This document shows positions 27,622 through 36,875 of a DNA stretch of 64,000 bases, one piece after another (within the stretch, counting starts at the first letter, position 1; each line of letters begins with the position of its first letter). Source of the stretch: an uncultured Pseudomonadota bacterium. GTDB taxonomy: Bacteria; Pseudomonadota; Gammaproteobacteria; Burkholderiales; Rhodocyclaceae. The stretch is from NCBI GenBank assembly GCA_903951825.1, contig CAJBDJ010000035.1:1-64000 (forward strand). Reading direction: 5' to 3'. A model generated the notes under the pieces. It searched no databases and had not been told where the DNA came from. It saw only the letters and a program-made list of their open reading frames with translations. The position numbers were made by a program, and so were the translations under genes.

Positions 27622-28554
27622 TCAGCCGTCGGTGTTGATCTGGCGGATCAGCGCCTGCAAGGTCTCGGCCGCCCGATCGTTGGCGATCTGGCAGGTGCCC
27701 GCCGCCTGATGTCCGCCACCGCCGTACTTGAGCATCAATTCGCCGACGTTCGTCTTGCTGCGGCGATCGAGAATTGATTTTCCGGTAGCGAATACCGTGT
27801 TCTGCTTGTGCACTCCCCACATTACATGAATCGATATGTTGGTCTGCGGGAACAGAGCATAGATCATGAAGCGGTTGGTCGCCCAGATGGTGTCTTCATC
27901 ACGCAAGTCGAGGACGACCAGATTGCCGTGCAGCCTGGCGCAACGCTGGATTTGCTCGATGGCTTGCGGCCTGTGCTCGAAATAGAGATCAACGCGCTCC
28001 TTGACGTCGGGCAGGGCGAGGATTTCCGTGATGGTGTGATGACGGCAGTATTTGATCAAGTCCATCATCAGCGTGTAATTGCTGATGCGGAAGTCGCGGA
28101 AACGCCCGAGGCCGGTTCGCGCATCCATCAAATAATTGAGCAGAACCCAGTCACCCGGGTCGGTGATTTCCTCGCTGCTGAACTGAGCCGAGTCAGCTTT
28201 ATCGACGGCGTCCAGCATGTCCTGGGGAATCTCGGGAAACGCCGCTTTGCCCCCGTAATACTGATAAACGACCCGCGCCGCCGAAGGTGCACGGGGGTCA
28301 ATGATGTGATTTTCGCGCTGACTGGCGTTGCGTATGGTTTCCGACAGGTGATGATCGAAAGCAAGGTGGGCGTCAGCGACGTAGGGCAGGTTGCTGGTGA
28401 TGTCGCGGCTGCCGATGACGATTTTGCCATCCTGCATGTCCTTGGGATGTACAAACTTGATGTCGTCGATCAGTTCGAGTTCGTTGAGCAAGACGGCGCA
28501 AACCAGGCCGTCGAAATCGCTGCGGGTGACGAGGCGGAATCTTTGCTGGGACAT
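27622..28554 (-). CDS. DHH-family phosphoesterase
   Basis: A 310-residue protein with DHH motifs I-III (RSDFDGLVCAVLL, VADAHLAFDHHLSE, DAVDKADS) and a C-terminal DHHA1 domain with the GGGGHQAAGTCQI substrate loop. Relatives are NrnA-type nano-RNases, c-di-AMP/pApA phosphodiesterases and exopolyphosphatase-like proteins; which applies here is not decidable. The ATG at 28552-28554 is chosen because GGAGAG lies at good distance, inside the codons that a start at 28569 would use. A plausible promoter (TTGCGG, 18-base gap, TATGCT) lies in the spacer to ccmI. Confidence 0.85.
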   Translation of the reverse strand: MSQQRFRLVTRSDFDGLVCAVLLNELELIDDIKFVHPKDMQDGKIVIGSRDITSNLPYVADAHLAFDHHLSETIRNASQRENHIIDPRAPSAARVVYQYYGGKAAFPEIPQDMLDAVDKADSAQFSSEEITDPGDWVLLNYLMDARTGLGRFRDFRISNYTLMMDLIKYCRHHTITEILALPDVKERVDLYFEHRPQAIEQIQRCARLHGNLVVLDLRDEDTIWATNRFMIYALFPQTNISIHVMWGVHKQNTVFATGKSILDRRSKTNVGELMLKYGGGGHQAAGTCQIANDRAAETLQALIRQINTDG

Positions 28555-28675
28555 GAAACGACTCTCCAATGACGGACATGTTGATTATCGGAGCATATCA
28601 AACGTCGTCTGAAGGCCGCAATTTGCTCGCTTTCGGGGTTTTGCCGCAAGCGGAGAGCGGCGCGGCAATCGGCGC

Positions 28676-29515
28676 CTATTTCTTGCCGCTTTTCATTTGC
28701 TCGATGCCACTACGCAACATCCGGTCGATATCCGAGCCGGGTTCGACTTGCGGCAGCAAGGCTTCCCAATAAGCGATTCCTTTCTTGTTGTTGCCGACCT
28801 CCATGGCGGCGGCGCCAGCCAGGAAGAGCGCGTGGCCGTTGTTGGGGTCGAGCTTGAGAGCACGTTCGACAAGTTGCAGCGGCTTGCCTTTGAGACCCTT
28901 GCCCGCAGCCATGGCCAGTGCTTCAGCATAATTGGCGAGTAGCTCGGGGTCTTCGTTGACCATTTTTTCGGCCTTGCCGTAGGCGTTGGCCGCATCGCCA
29001 TAGCGTCCGAGATTTTTGTAGGAGCGCGCCAGCATCAGCCAGCCCTTGGGATCATCCGGATTGGCCTCCAGGCGCGCCGCCAGGCGCGCTACCATGCCTT
29101 CGATCTGCTCTGGCGTCATGGCTTGCGGCGCTTTGGCTTGCACCGGATCAAGGGCCTTCGGATTGCCGAGCAGAAGATAGCCGGTAATGGTGAGCAAGGG
29201 AATCAGCAGCAGCAGCGCGATTGCCGTCTGCCGACTGCGCCCCTGTTCGGCGGAGGGCGCGGTGCCGTCGGGCTGGATTTCGTCGAGCATACGGCGCTGA
29301 ATTTCGTCTTTGGCTTGCGCAAACTCAGCCTCAGTGAGCGTGCCGGCCGACCTCTCGCGCTCAAGGTCAGCCAGATGATCGCCAAAAATGGCGAGATTCA
29401 TCTCTTTACGATCACCGATACCGACCTGCTTGCGCTGGCCGAACCAGAGCGGCGGAACAACGAGGATGGCGGCCACGCCCAGCAGCAGCGCGGCGTAAAT
29501 ATAAAACAGGCTCAT
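28676..29515 (-). CDS. ccmI: Cytochrome c maturation protein CcmI (TPR apocytochrome chaperone)
   Basis: A 279-residue protein with two N-terminal membrane segments (MSLFYIYAALLLGVAAILVVPPLWF and TAIALLLLIPLLTITGYLLLG) joined by a cytoplasmic loop. A periplasmic TPR region follows (PDDPKGWLMLARSYKNLGRYGDAANAYGKAEKM and NNGHALFLAGAAAMEVGNNKKGIAYWEALL). It holds apocytochrome c for the heme lyase CcmFH. Last gene of the ccm operon; it overlaps ccmH by four bases. Confidence 0.92.
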   Translation of the reverse strand: MSLFYIYAALLLGVAAILVVPPLWFGQRKQVGIGDRKEMNLAIFGDHLADLERERSAGTLTEAEFAQAKDEIQRRMLDEIQPDGTAPSAEQGRSRQTAIALLLLIPLLTITGYLLLGNPKALDPVQAKAPQAMTPEQIEGMVARLAARLEANPDDPKGWLMLARSYKNLGRYGDAANAYGKAEKMVNEDPELLANYAEALAMAAGKGLKGKPLQLVERALKLDPNNGHALFLAGAAAMEVGNNKKGIAYWEALLPQVEPGSDIDRMLRSGIEQMKSGKK

Positions 29516-30009
29516 TTTTGACTTATTTCCTTGAACAGTGCTTCGGCACGGCTGGCTTCATCGGCGGAGAGCGGTTGCTCGGCATCGAGTACGCGTTTGG
29601 CACGCTGGCGCAGATAGCGTTGCAGAACGAAAAAGCCAAGCAACATCAGGGCGATCGGCCCCCCCCAGAGCAGCAGGGTGATGCCTTTGACGGGCGGGCG
29701 GTAGAGGACGAAGTCACCATACCGGGTGACCATGAAATCAACGATTTCCTTGTCGGTCTTGCCGTCCTTGATCATGGTTCGGACTTCGTGACGGAGATCC
29801 TGTGCCAGTTCGGCATTGGAGTCGGCAATCGTCTGGTTTTGGCAAACCAGGCAGCGAAGTTCCTCCGAGAGCGCCTGCAAGCGCTTCTCGGCAACTGGGT
29901 CGGCGGCCAGTGCGGCTTCCGTTGCGCTCGAGGCCAGAGCCGACGGCGCATCGGCAAGGTTCGCGGCGAGGGCGAAAAAAACGCTAAAAAGCAGGGTGCG
30001 CAGGATCAT
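29512..30009 (-). CDS. ccmH: Cytochrome c maturation thioredoxin-like protein CcmH
   Basis: A 165-residue protein with a signal peptide, the redox-active LRCLVCQNQTIADSNAELAQDLR motif (CxxC) and a C-terminal membrane segment (GITLLLWGGPIALMLLGFFVLQ). It reduces the apocytochrome CxxCH cysteines and works with CcmF in heme ligation. Four-base overlaps with both ccmG and ccmI. Confidence 0.95.
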   Translation of the reverse strand: MILRTLLFSVFFALAANLADAPSALASSATEAALAADPVAEKRLQALSEELRCLVCQNQTIADSNAELAQDLRHEVRTMIKDGKTDKEIVDFMVTRYGDFVLYRPPVKGITLLLWGGPIALMLLGFFVLQRYLRQRAKRVLDAEQPLSADEASRAEALFKEISQK

Positions 30010-30590
30010 TTGTCGAGCTCCGCCAGCAGCGGCATGATTTTTTTGCCGAGGACATCGGGCGTGATTGGCCCGGTGTGCTTCATGCGGATGACACCGCCCT
30101 TGTCGATGACATAGGTTTCCGGGACGCCATAGACGCCGTAGTCAATGCCGACGCGGCCGTCGAGATCCATCACCGTCAGCGTGTAGGGATCGCCATGATC
30201 GGCCAGCCACTTGTTGGCGCGTTCGAAAGCGAGTTTTTTCTCTTCACCGGCCGCCATCTTGCTCACGTCAAAGCCACCGTCGCCGCGCACTTCCTTGTAG
30301 TTGAGGCCGACCAGCGGCACGCTTCCTTTTTTGGAAAACTCGACGAGGAGAGGATGCTCCTGCCGGCAGGAAACGCACCACGAGGCCCAGACGTTGAGCA
30401 GCCAGACTTTATCATGCATGTCTTTCGGGCTCAGTGTCTTGTCCGGGCTGGCCAGAACGGCGAGGTTGAACGCCGGCGCCGGCTTGCCGACGAGCGGCGA
30501 AGGTACGTCACGCGGATTGAGGCCGAGACCGACGCCAAGCAGAACAACGAGAGCGGCAAAGGCGCCGAGAATCCAGTAATAACGGTTCAT
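30006..30590 (-). CDS. ccmG: Thiol:disulfide interchange protein CcmG/DsbE
   Basis: A 194-residue membrane-anchored periplasmic thioredoxin. It has one N-terminal membrane helix, the active site WASWCVSCRQEHPLL (CVSC) and the conserved cis-Pro region YGVYGVPETYVIDKGG, with the GVPET element typical of CcmG. It keeps CcmH and apocytochrome thiols reduced using electrons from DsbD/CcdA. Overlaps ccmH by four bases; 26 bases after ccmF. Confidence 0.95.
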   Translation of the reverse strand: MNRYYWILGAFAALVVLLGVGLGLNPRDVPSPLVGKPAPAFNLAVLASPDKTLSPKDMHDKVWLLNVWASWCVSCRQEHPLLVEFSKKGSVPLVGLNYKEVRGDGGFDVSKMAAGEEKKLAFERANKWLADHGDPYTLTVMDLDGRVGIDYGVYGVPETYVIDKGGVIRMKHTGPITPDVLGKKIMPLLAELDK

Positions 30591-30616
30591 GGGGAGATTT
30601 GAGAAGGATGAAGGAG

Positions 30617-32626
30617 TCAGGAGGAGGCCGAGGGGGTGGCGGGGCTTCCTGAGCGCCCCATGACCTGCTCGTGACTGCGCCTGGCGACCCGGTAGCGACG
30701 GTCAAGCATGGCCAGCAGCCCGCCCAGTGCCATCAGCACACAACCGCCCCAGATCCAGTCGACGTAGGGTTTGTAATACACGCGCACCGCCCATTCACCC
30801 TCCGGCTTGTCGCGGTCAATCGGCTCGCCGAGCGAAACATAGACGTCACGCAGTAGGCCGGCATCGATGGCGGCTTCGGTCATCGGCATACCGGAAGAGG
30901 CGTAGCTACGCTTCTCCGGGTTCATTTTGCGAATGAATTTACCGTCGACCGCCAGATCGAACTCACCCTGAGCGGCGACATAGTTAGGCCCCTGAACAGC
31001 CTTGACGCCATTGAAGGTGAAGTGATATCCGGCGACATCGACACTGTCTCCGGGCGCCATCTTGACGTCTTTTTCATCCTGGAAGCTGGAGACCATCGTC
31101 ACACCAACGACGAACACCGCAATGCCGATGTGCGCCAGATGCATACCGAAAAAGCTGCGCGGCTGTTTAAGTGCGGCGCTGAAAAAAGATTCTCCGGCAC
31201 GGGTTTTGTGAACGCGGGCGACAAAATTGATCAGCGCCGTCACGACTATCCACGCTGCTAGCAACAGGCCGAGAGCGGTCAGGGGAGTCCATTTTCCGTA
31301 AATCAGCGGGACGGCAATGGCGACGACAATTGCCACAGCGAAAGCCCAGCGCACGGTGCGCAGGATGTCCGGAATTGAGGCGTCTTTCCATTGTGCAAAG
31401 GGGCCGATTCCCATGAGAAAGAGGAGCGGTGCCATCACCGGAACAAAAACGGCATTGAAATACGGTGGCCCGACGGAAATTTTGCCGAGCGCCAGGGCAT
31501 CGACCAGCAGCGGATAGAGCGTGCCAAGCAATACTGTGCCGCAAGCGACAACGAGCAGCACATTATTGGTCAATAACAGGGATTCCCGCGACACCAGCGC
31601 AAAACGTCCGCCGAGGCCAACTTTCGGAGCGCGCCAGGCAAACAGCGCGAGCGAGGTACCGATGACGGCAACCAGGAAGATGAGGATGAAAATCCCGCGC
31701 GTCGGATCGGTGGCAAAAGCATGTACCGAGGTCAAAACACCGGAACGGACAAGGAAGGTACCGAGCAACGACAGTGAAAAGGCAGAAATCGCCAGTAACA
31801 CCGTCCAGTTTTTGAAGCTGCCGCGCTTTTCGGTGACGGCCAGCGAATGCAAGAGCGCCGTGCCGACCAGCCAGGGCATGAAAGAGGCGTTTTCGACCGG
31901 ATCCCAGAACCACCAGCCACCCCAGCCCAACTCGTAATAAGCCCACCATGATCCCATGGCGATCCCGAGGGTCAGGAACCCCCAGGCGGCGGTCGTCCAC
32001 GGCCGCGACCAGCGCGCCCAGGCGGCGTCAAGCTGGCCAGAGAGCAGCGCGGCAATGGCGAAGGCGAAGGCCACCGAGAAGCCGACATAGCCCATGTAGA
32101 GTAGCGGCGGGTGGATAATCAGACCGAAATCCTGTAACAGCGGGTTAAGGTCGCGCCCTTCGGCCGCTGCCGGCAACAAACGGTCAAAAGGATTGGAGGT
32201 AAACAGGACAAACAGCAGGAAGCCAAAGGCAACCAGGCCCAGCGTGCCAAGCACCCGGGCGACCATCGCGTCCGGCAACTGGCTGGAGAGCATGCGCACG
32301 GCGAAAGCCCACCAGGCGAGCATCAACATCCATAGCAACAGGGAACCTTCGTGCCCCCCCCAAACGGCGGCGACGCGATATTGCAGCGGCAACAAGGAAT
32401 TTGAGTGCTGAGCCACATAAACCACGGAAAAGTCGTTATTGACGAAAGCGTGTGTCAGACAGGCGAAGGAGAAGGTAATCGCCAGCGCCAGTGCCGTCGC
32501 CGCCGGGCGCGCCAGGGCGATCCAGTTTTGACGGTTTTGCTGGGCGCCGATCAACGGCAAGGTGCCGAGAACGAGCGCAATGACAGCAGCGAGGATGAGT
32601 GCGAAATTACCAAGTTCGGGGATCAT
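30617..32626 (-). CDS. ccmF: Heme lyase subunit CcmF
   Basis: A 669-residue polytopic membrane protein of the heme-handling family. The tryptophan-rich WWD motif reads WGGWWFWDPVENASFMPWL. Histidines lie in the flanking loops (HSNSLLPLQYRVAAVWGGHEGSLLLWML, and LHSLAVTEKRGSFKNW), and a large periplasmic domain lies near the C-terminus. With CcmH and CcmI it ligates heme from holo-CcmE to the CxxCH sites of apocytochromes. Two bases separate it from ccmE. Confidence 0.95.
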   Translation of the reverse strand: MIPELGNFALILAAVIALVLGTLPLIGAQQNRQNWIALARPAATALALAITFSFACLTHAFVNNDFSVVYVAQHSNSLLPLQYRVAAVWGGHEGSLLLWMLMLAWWAFAVRMLSSQLPDAMVARVLGTLGLVAFGFLLFVLFTSNPFDRLLPAAAEGRDLNPLLQDFGLIIHPPLLYMGYVGFSVAFAFAIAALLSGQLDAAWARWSRPWTTAAWGFLTLGIAMGSWWAYYELGWGGWWFWDPVENASFMPWLVGTALLHSLAVTEKRGSFKNWTVLLAISAFSLSLLGTFLVRSGVLTSVHAFATDPTRGIFILIFLVAVIGTSLALFAWRAPKVGLGGRFALVSRESLLLTNNVLLVVACGTVLLGTLYPLLVDALALGKISVGPPYFNAVFVPVMAPLLFLMGIGPFAQWKDASIPDILRTVRWAFAVAIVVAIAVPLIYGKWTPLTALGLLLAAWIVVTALINFVARVHKTRAGESFFSAALKQPRSFFGMHLAHIGIAVFVVGVTMVSSFQDEKDVKMAPGDSVDVAGYHFTFNGVKAVQGPNYVAAQGEFDLAVDGKFIRKMNPEKRSYASSGMPMTEAAIDAGLLRDVYVSLGEPIDRDKPEGEWAVRVYYKPYVDWIWGGCVLMALGGLLAMLDRRYRVARRSHEQVMGRSGSPATPSASS

Positions 32627-32628
32627 GC

Positions 32629-33114
32629 TTAGTAGCTCGCTTTCGGTTGTTCAGCGGCGGAGGACGGCGAAACGTGTTTGCCGGCGGCGCGTTCCTGCGC
32701 ATCATTGAGCGCTTTGGCGGCTTCCGGCGGCATGTAGTTTTCATCGTGTTTGGCCAGTACCTCGCTGGCGCTGAAGGTACCTTCAGGGGTCAGCTTGCCT
32801 TGGGCGACGGCGCCTTTGCCCTCCTTGAAGAGGTCGGGGAGAATCCCCTTGTAATTCACTGGAATATCTTTTTCGGTGTCGGTAATGATGAAGGCAATCG
32901 TCACGCCGTCTGCCTGACGCTGAATGCTGCCCTCTTTGACCAGGCCACCGATGCGGAACAATTTATCCTTCGGTGCCTTGCCGGCGGCCACATCGGTCGG
33001 CGTGATGTAAAGCGCGATATTGCTGTTCAAGGCATTCAAGACAAGTGCGGCAATGACGCCGATGAGTGCCAGCGCACCGGCGATCAGGGCGAGTTTCTTG
33101 TGACGGGATTTCAT
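32629..33114 (-). CDS. ccmE: Heme chaperone CcmE
   Basis: A 161-residue protein with a basic N-terminus and one membrane helix ([23 protein letters not shown]), an OB-fold periplasmic domain and the heme-binding motif [12 protein letters not shown], whose histidine binds heme covalently. The C-terminal tail after it is charged and flexible. Overlaps ccmD by four bases. Confidence 0.96.
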   Translation of the reverse strand: MKSRHKKLALIAGALALIGVIAALVLNALNSNIALYITPTDVAAGKAPKDKLFRIGGLVKEGSIQRQADGVTIAFIITDTEKDIPVNYKGILPDLFKEGKGAVAQGKLTPEGTFSASEVLAKHDENYMPPEAAKALNDAQERAAGKHVSPSSAAEQPKASY

Positions 33115-33299
33115 TGAGCGGCATTCCTGGTTTCAGCGCGCAACTGGCGCTGCAAGCGAATAATTGTCGCGCTTCGATTGCGGCGAATGGTAATCGGTTC
33201 AATCGCCATGACGAATGCCGTTACACCGAACGAACCCCAGACATACAAGCCATAGCCACCCATGGCGAGAAAGTCCGAAAAACTTGCCCAATGGATCAT
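33111..33299 (-). CDS. ccmD: Heme exporter small subunit CcmD
   Basis: A 62-residue protein with one membrane helix and the family pattern [29 protein letters not shown] followed by a basic, helical tail. It releases holo-CcmE from the CcmABC complex. The frame is open much further upstream (to 33503) inside ccmC; I use the ATG at 33297-33299 because it gives the family length and the four-base overlap with ccmC seen throughout this operon. Confidence 0.9.
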   Translation of the reverse strand: MIHWASFSDFLAMGGYGLYVWGSFGVTAFVMAIEPITIRRNRSATIIRLQRQLRAETRNAAQ

Positions 33300-34042
33300 T
33301 TTTCGTCTCCGGCGATTAATTTCTTGACCCAGTCGGTGTGCCGTTCGCGTTCCAACATGATCGTCCGCACGCGCATCAAGGCCATGGCGATCGAATACAT
33401 CCAGAAGCACATCGCCATCAGCAACATCCCCCAAAGCATGGTGGTGGCCATTGAGGACTTGGCAAGATTGACACTCGACCCCTGATGCAGCGTGTTCCAC
33501 CATTTGACCGAAAAATAAATGATCGGGATATTGACCACGCCGACCAGCAGCAAAAGCCCTCCGGCCTTGTCGGCGCGGCGAACATCGTCAATGGCGGCGG
33601 TCAGAGCCATGTAGCCGATATAGAGAAAGAGCAGGATCAGCTCGGAAGTCAGGCGTGCATCCCAAACCCACCAGGCGCCCCACATCGGCTTGCCCCAGAG
33701 CGCTCCCGTCCATAATGAGAGGAAGGCCATCAAGGCACCGGTCGGCGCCAGCGCCTGCGCCATCATCCCCGAGAGGCGGGTATTAAAGGCGAGGCCGATG
33801 GCCGCCCAGAAGGCCATGACGAGGTAAATGAACATCGACATCCAGGAGGCCGGGACGTGAATAAAAATAATCCGGTAGCCCTCGCCTTGCTGAAAATCGG
33901 TGGGTGCGACCAGCATTCCGAGCCAGAGACCGGCGATCCCGAAGAGTGCCGAAACGGCGACAAAATAGGGAATCATCGCGCCGGCGAGCGGGTAAAACGT
34001 TGCCGGCGAGGAAAAACGGTAAAGGTTGAAGCGATCGGTCAT
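33296..34042 (-). CDS. ccmC: Heme exporter membrane protein CcmC
   Basis: A 248-residue protein with six membrane helices and the heme-handling WWD motif (WGAWWVWDARLTSELIL), flanked by histidines in IIFIHVPASWM and WWNTLHQGSSV. It presents heme to CcmE in the periplasm. Overlaps ccmD and ccmB by four bases each. Confidence 0.95.
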   Translation of the reverse strand: MTDRFNLYRFSSPATFYPLAGAMIPYFVAVSALFGIAGLWLGMLVAPTDFQQGEGYRIIFIHVPASWMSMFIYLVMAFWAAIGLAFNTRLSGMMAQALAPTGALMAFLSLWTGALWGKPMWGAWWVWDARLTSELILLFLYIGYMALTAAIDDVRRADKAGGLLLLVGVVNIPIIYFSVKWWNTLHQGSSVNLAKSSMATTMLWGMLLMAMCFWMYSIAMALMRVRTIMLERERHTDWVKKLIAGDEK

Positions 34043-34707
34043 TCGAGGGCAATCTTCAGAGCGGCGGCAGCTGCCCAGGGGGCAAAGCCGATTGAGGCAA
34101 AAGTAAGTGCGGCAAGCAGGGACAAGTGACCTTCTCCCCCGAGTCCGGTCACCGTGGCATCGACTGCGCCGGCGCCGAATATTAGCACCGGAATGTAGAG
34201 CGGGAGAACCAGCAGGGAAATCAAGACGCCGCCGCCGCGCAAACCGAGGGTCAGCGCCGCGCCGATGGCGCCGATCCCGGAAAGCGCGGGGGTGCCGATC
34301 AGGATCGACAGGGTAACGGCCAGCAGCGCTTCAGTCGACAAGTCAAACTGCAGCCCGAGTACCGGCGCGATCAGGGCAAGCGGCAGTCCGGAAACCAGCC
34401 AGTGAGCAATCACTTTCCCGGTAACAACCAGACCAAGAGGGTGTGGAGCAAGCGCAAGCTGCTCGAGGGTGCCGTCGCGATGATCGTCGGCAAACAGGCG
34501 CGGCAGCGAGAGCATGGTCGCCAATAGCGCCGCGACCCACAAGACGCCCGGGGCGAGTTTGCGCAGCAAATCGGCTTCGGGACCAATGCCGAGCGGGAAG
34601 AGGCTGACGACGATGATGAAAAAGAAAATCGCCGAGACCATATCAGCTTGCCGGCGCATGGCAAGTTTGAGATCGCGTTTGATGACTGCGGCAATGAGTG
34701 TCAGCAT
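34039..34707 (-). CDS. ccmB: Heme exporter membrane subunit CcmB
   Basis: A 222-residue polytopic protein with six hydrophobic segments. It starts MLTLIAAVIKRDLKLAMRRQAD and contains SLPRLFADDHRDGTLEQLALAPHPL, a conserved cytoplasmic loop. It forms the CcmAB transporter with ATPase CcmA, needed for release of holo-CcmE. I prefer ATG at 34705-34707, 13 bases after ccmA; a start at 34740 would add 11 residues and overlap ccmA. Confidence 0.92.
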   Translation of the reverse strand: MLTLIAAVIKRDLKLAMRRQADMVSAIFFFIIVVSLFPLGIGPEADLLRKLAPGVLWVAALLATMLSLPRLFADDHRDGTLEQLALAPHPLGLVVTGKVIAHWLVSGLPLALIAPVLGLQFDLSTEALLAVTLSILIGTPALSGIGAIGAALTLGLRGGGVLISLLVLPLYIPVLIFGAGAVDATVTGLGGEGHLSLLAALTFASIGFAPWAAAAALKIALE

Positions 34708-34720
34708 CAGGAGCTTGTCA

Positions 34721-35329
34721 TCAGCCGAGCCGCAACTCACGCAGGGCGCCGGCCGCGATGTCCACCCGCTGGTGTGTTGTCATCACCGCCAGTCCGCCGC
34801 GCTGCAGATGGGCGGAAATGATGCCCGCAAGCCAATCGACGGCAGCGCTGTCGAGGGCGACGAAAGGCTCGTCGAGAATCCACAACGGACGTTTTTCGTT
34901 GACCAGTCGCGCCAGCGCTACCCGCCGTTTCTGGCCTTGCGAGAGATATTTGCAAGCGAGATCTTCGCGCCCGGCGAGGCCGACTTGTTCAAGCGCGGCG
35001 AGCGCCTCAACCTCGCTGAGCCTCGCGTCCGCCAGACGTGCGCCGGCGAGCAGATTTTCGAGCGGCGTCAGCTCTTCCTTGATCGCGTTGAGATGGCCGA
35101 GATAACACAGGTCGGCGCGGTAATCATCGCTCTTGATCGCTGCGCCCCGCCAGCGAATAGTTCCCGACTCGGGCGGCAGGAGGCCAATCAACATACGCAA
35201 CAGACTGGTTTTCCCAGAACCGTTTTTGCCCTGCAAATAAAGCAACTCACCGGCCGCCAGCGTGAAGCCGATGCCGGCAAACAGGCGCCGTTCACCGCGT
35301 ACACATTCCAGATTGTCAGCTTCGAGCAT
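34721..35329 (-). CDS. ccmA: Cytochrome c biogenesis ATPase CcmA
   Basis: A 202-residue ABC ATPase with Walker A (LQGKNGSGKTSLLRML), the signature YLSQGQKRRVALARL and Walker B (PLWILDEPFVALD), plus the H-loop TTHQR. First gene of the ccmABCDEFGHI operon, which is complete here and can mature the multiheme cytochromes encoded upstream. Confidence 0.95.
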   Translation of the reverse strand: MLEADNLECVRGERRLFAGIGFTLAAGELLYLQGKNGSGKTSLLRMLIGLLPPESGTIRWRGAAIKSDDYRADLCYLGHLNAIKEELTPLENLLAGARLADARLSEVEALAALEQVGLAGREDLACKYLSQGQKRRVALARLVNEKRPLWILDEPFVALDSAAVDWLAGIISAHLQRGGLAVMTTHQRVDIAAGALRELRLG

Positions 35330-35578
35330 GAGGTAAGTAAATCGAGATGAACCAGCGGCAAATTGTGAGGCGACAAGTGTAGCGGCAGATTAATGAGAGT
35401 CAAATAAAGCGCCCTTTGTTGCACGCCTGTGCGCCTGTCTGGACAGGCAGCGCGAGCGCGATTAGTCTGCGCCGATGCGCGCTGAAAAATCACTTCATGG
35501 GCTCAAGCCAGGGAACCGGTTTGGGCGCACTGCTGGCCGGCGGGTTGGCGACCGCATCGCGGACAACGAGGTTGATGC
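35330..35578. promoter_or_regulatory. Divergent promoter region between ccmA and the hyp operon, with a palindrome
   Basis: A 249-base spacer with promoters expected in both directions. It contains an inverted repeat GCCTGTC-TG-GACAGGC (35433-35448), which could be an operator for a dimeric regulator. A poor FNR-like stretch lies at 35390-35403 (two mismatches). No gene is supported in it. Confidence 0.4.
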
Positions 35579-36523
35579 ATGAGTGCGGACGGTCATTTGG
35601 CAATCAACGCCTGTTTTGCCAAGGGGCAGATTTCGAAGCTCTCGGTGACGCTGGACAGGCCGGCAGTGGCCCGCCTGTTCATTGGCAAGACCGCTGCAGC
35701 GGTGATCGCGACGGTGCCGGTGTTGTACTCCCTGTGCAGCCGCGCACAGGGGCTTGCGGCGCGCGCCGCGTTTGCTGCCGCGACGGGCGAACCAGTGCCT
35801 GAACCGGATAATCGCGCCTTGTGGCTGGAGTTCCTGCACGAAAACCTCTGGCGCCTGCTGCTTGACTGGCCGCTGGCCTTGGGCTTGCCGTCGGCAAAGG
35901 ACGAGTTCGTGGCGTGGCGGGCGCAACGTGGAGGAGAACAATGCATTCCGCTGACGCGCACGCTGGTGCACGGGCAACTGCACTCTCTGGTAGAAAAATG
36001 TCTCGACCAACTGCTTGAGTATCATCAACCGCAAGCACTGCGGCAGGCAGCGCAAGGTGGCGCGGAAGAGTCTCAGGCAGCGGCGATTTTGTCGATCCCG
36101 GCGCCCGACGACTGGCTGGCTCACTGGCGCGGAGAACTCACGACATCGCCGGCTTTGCGGCGCCCGACATCGCCGGCGGCTGCCTTGCGCCAGCGCCTCG
36201 CCGAGGTGACGACGGCGACCACTGCGCTGGCTGCAGGCGCGCCCTACCCACTGGCGGCGGCGGGCGGCAGCGGGTGGGGCGTCGGGCAAGCCTTGACCGC
36301 ACGCGGCGTGCTGACTCATGCCGTGCAGCTTGCCGGCGGGCGGGTCAGTAATTATCAGGTGTGGGCGCCGACCGATTTCCATTTCAGCGATGCCGGCGGT
36401 TTGCAAGCGCTTACTGATGGTGTGACATTTGCCACGCCGGCAGCGGCGCGTGCGGCCTTGCACCTGGCTGTATTGGCGCTCGATCCTTGCCTGCCTTACG
36501 AAGTGGAGCTACGAGATGCATGA
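35579..36523 (+). CDS. hupK: HupK-like [NiFe] hydrogenase maturation protein
   Basis: A 314-residue protein resembling a degenerate hydrogenase large subunit. The N-terminal block VTLDRPAVARLFIGKTAAAVIATVPVLYSLC..RAQGLAARAA corresponds to the L1/L2 region of large subunits. The C-terminus has LALDPCLPYEVEL, echoing the DPCxxC nickel site but keeping only one of the two cysteines. HupK is thought to act as a scaffold when the Fe(CN)2CO group is passed on to the large subunit. First gene of the hyp operon; overlaps hypA by eight bases. Confidence 0.75.
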   Translation: MSADGHLAINACFAKGQISKLSVTLDRPAVARLFIGKTAAAVIATVPVLYSLCSRAQGLAARAAFAAATGEPVPEPDNRALWLEFLHENLWRLLLDWPLALGLPSAKDEFVAWRAQRGGEQCIPLTRTLVHGQLHSLVEKCLDQLLEYHQPQALRQAAQGGAEESQAAAILSIPAPDDWLAHWRGELTTSPALRRPTSPAAALRQRLAEVTTATTALAAGAPYPLAAAGGSGWGVGQALTARGVLTHAVQLAGGRVSNYQVWAPTDFHFSDAGGLQALTDGVTFATPAAARAALHLAVLALDPCLPYEVELRDA

Positions 36524-36857
36524 AATGTCCTTGGCCGAAGGCGTGCTGCAACTGGTCGAAGAAACGGCACGCCGCGAGGCGGCGACGCGGGTCAAAACGG
36601 TGGTTCTGGAAATCGGCCGGATGTCTTCGGTTGAGCCGGAAGCTTTGCGTTTTTGCTTTGATTCAGTCACGCTTGGCAGCATCGCCCAAGGGGCGGAGCT
36701 TGAGGTTGTGATGGTGGCGGGCAGTGGCTGGTGCATGGTTTGTGCGCAAACGGTGGCGCTGAACGCGCGTTTCGAGGCTTGTCCGAATTGCGGCAGTTAC
36801 CAGGTTCAGGCCGTCAGCGGCACGGAAATGCGGGTCAAGGAAATCGAAATCGAATAA
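36516..36857 (+). CDS. hypA: Hydrogenase nickel incorporation protein HypA
   Basis: A 113-residue metallochaperone. The N-terminal MHEMSL supplies the nickel-binding His2, and the zinc site is formed by Cys73/Cys76 (CMVC) and Cys89/Cys92 (CPNC). It delivers nickel with HypB to the hydrogenase large subunit. The ATG at 36516 lies within the last codons of hupK. Confidence 0.96.
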   Translation: MHEMSLAEGVLQLVEETARREAATRVKTVVLEIGRMSSVEPEALRFCFDSVTLGSIAQGAELEVVMVAGSGWCMVCAQTVALNARFEACPNCGSYQVQAVSGTEMRVKEIEIE

Positions 36858-36875
36858 TCATCAAGGAGATGGACG

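Noticed and set aside
35390-35403. FNR-like stretch between ccmA and hupK
   Set aside because: Two mismatches from the consensus; expected by chance in an AT-richer spacer.
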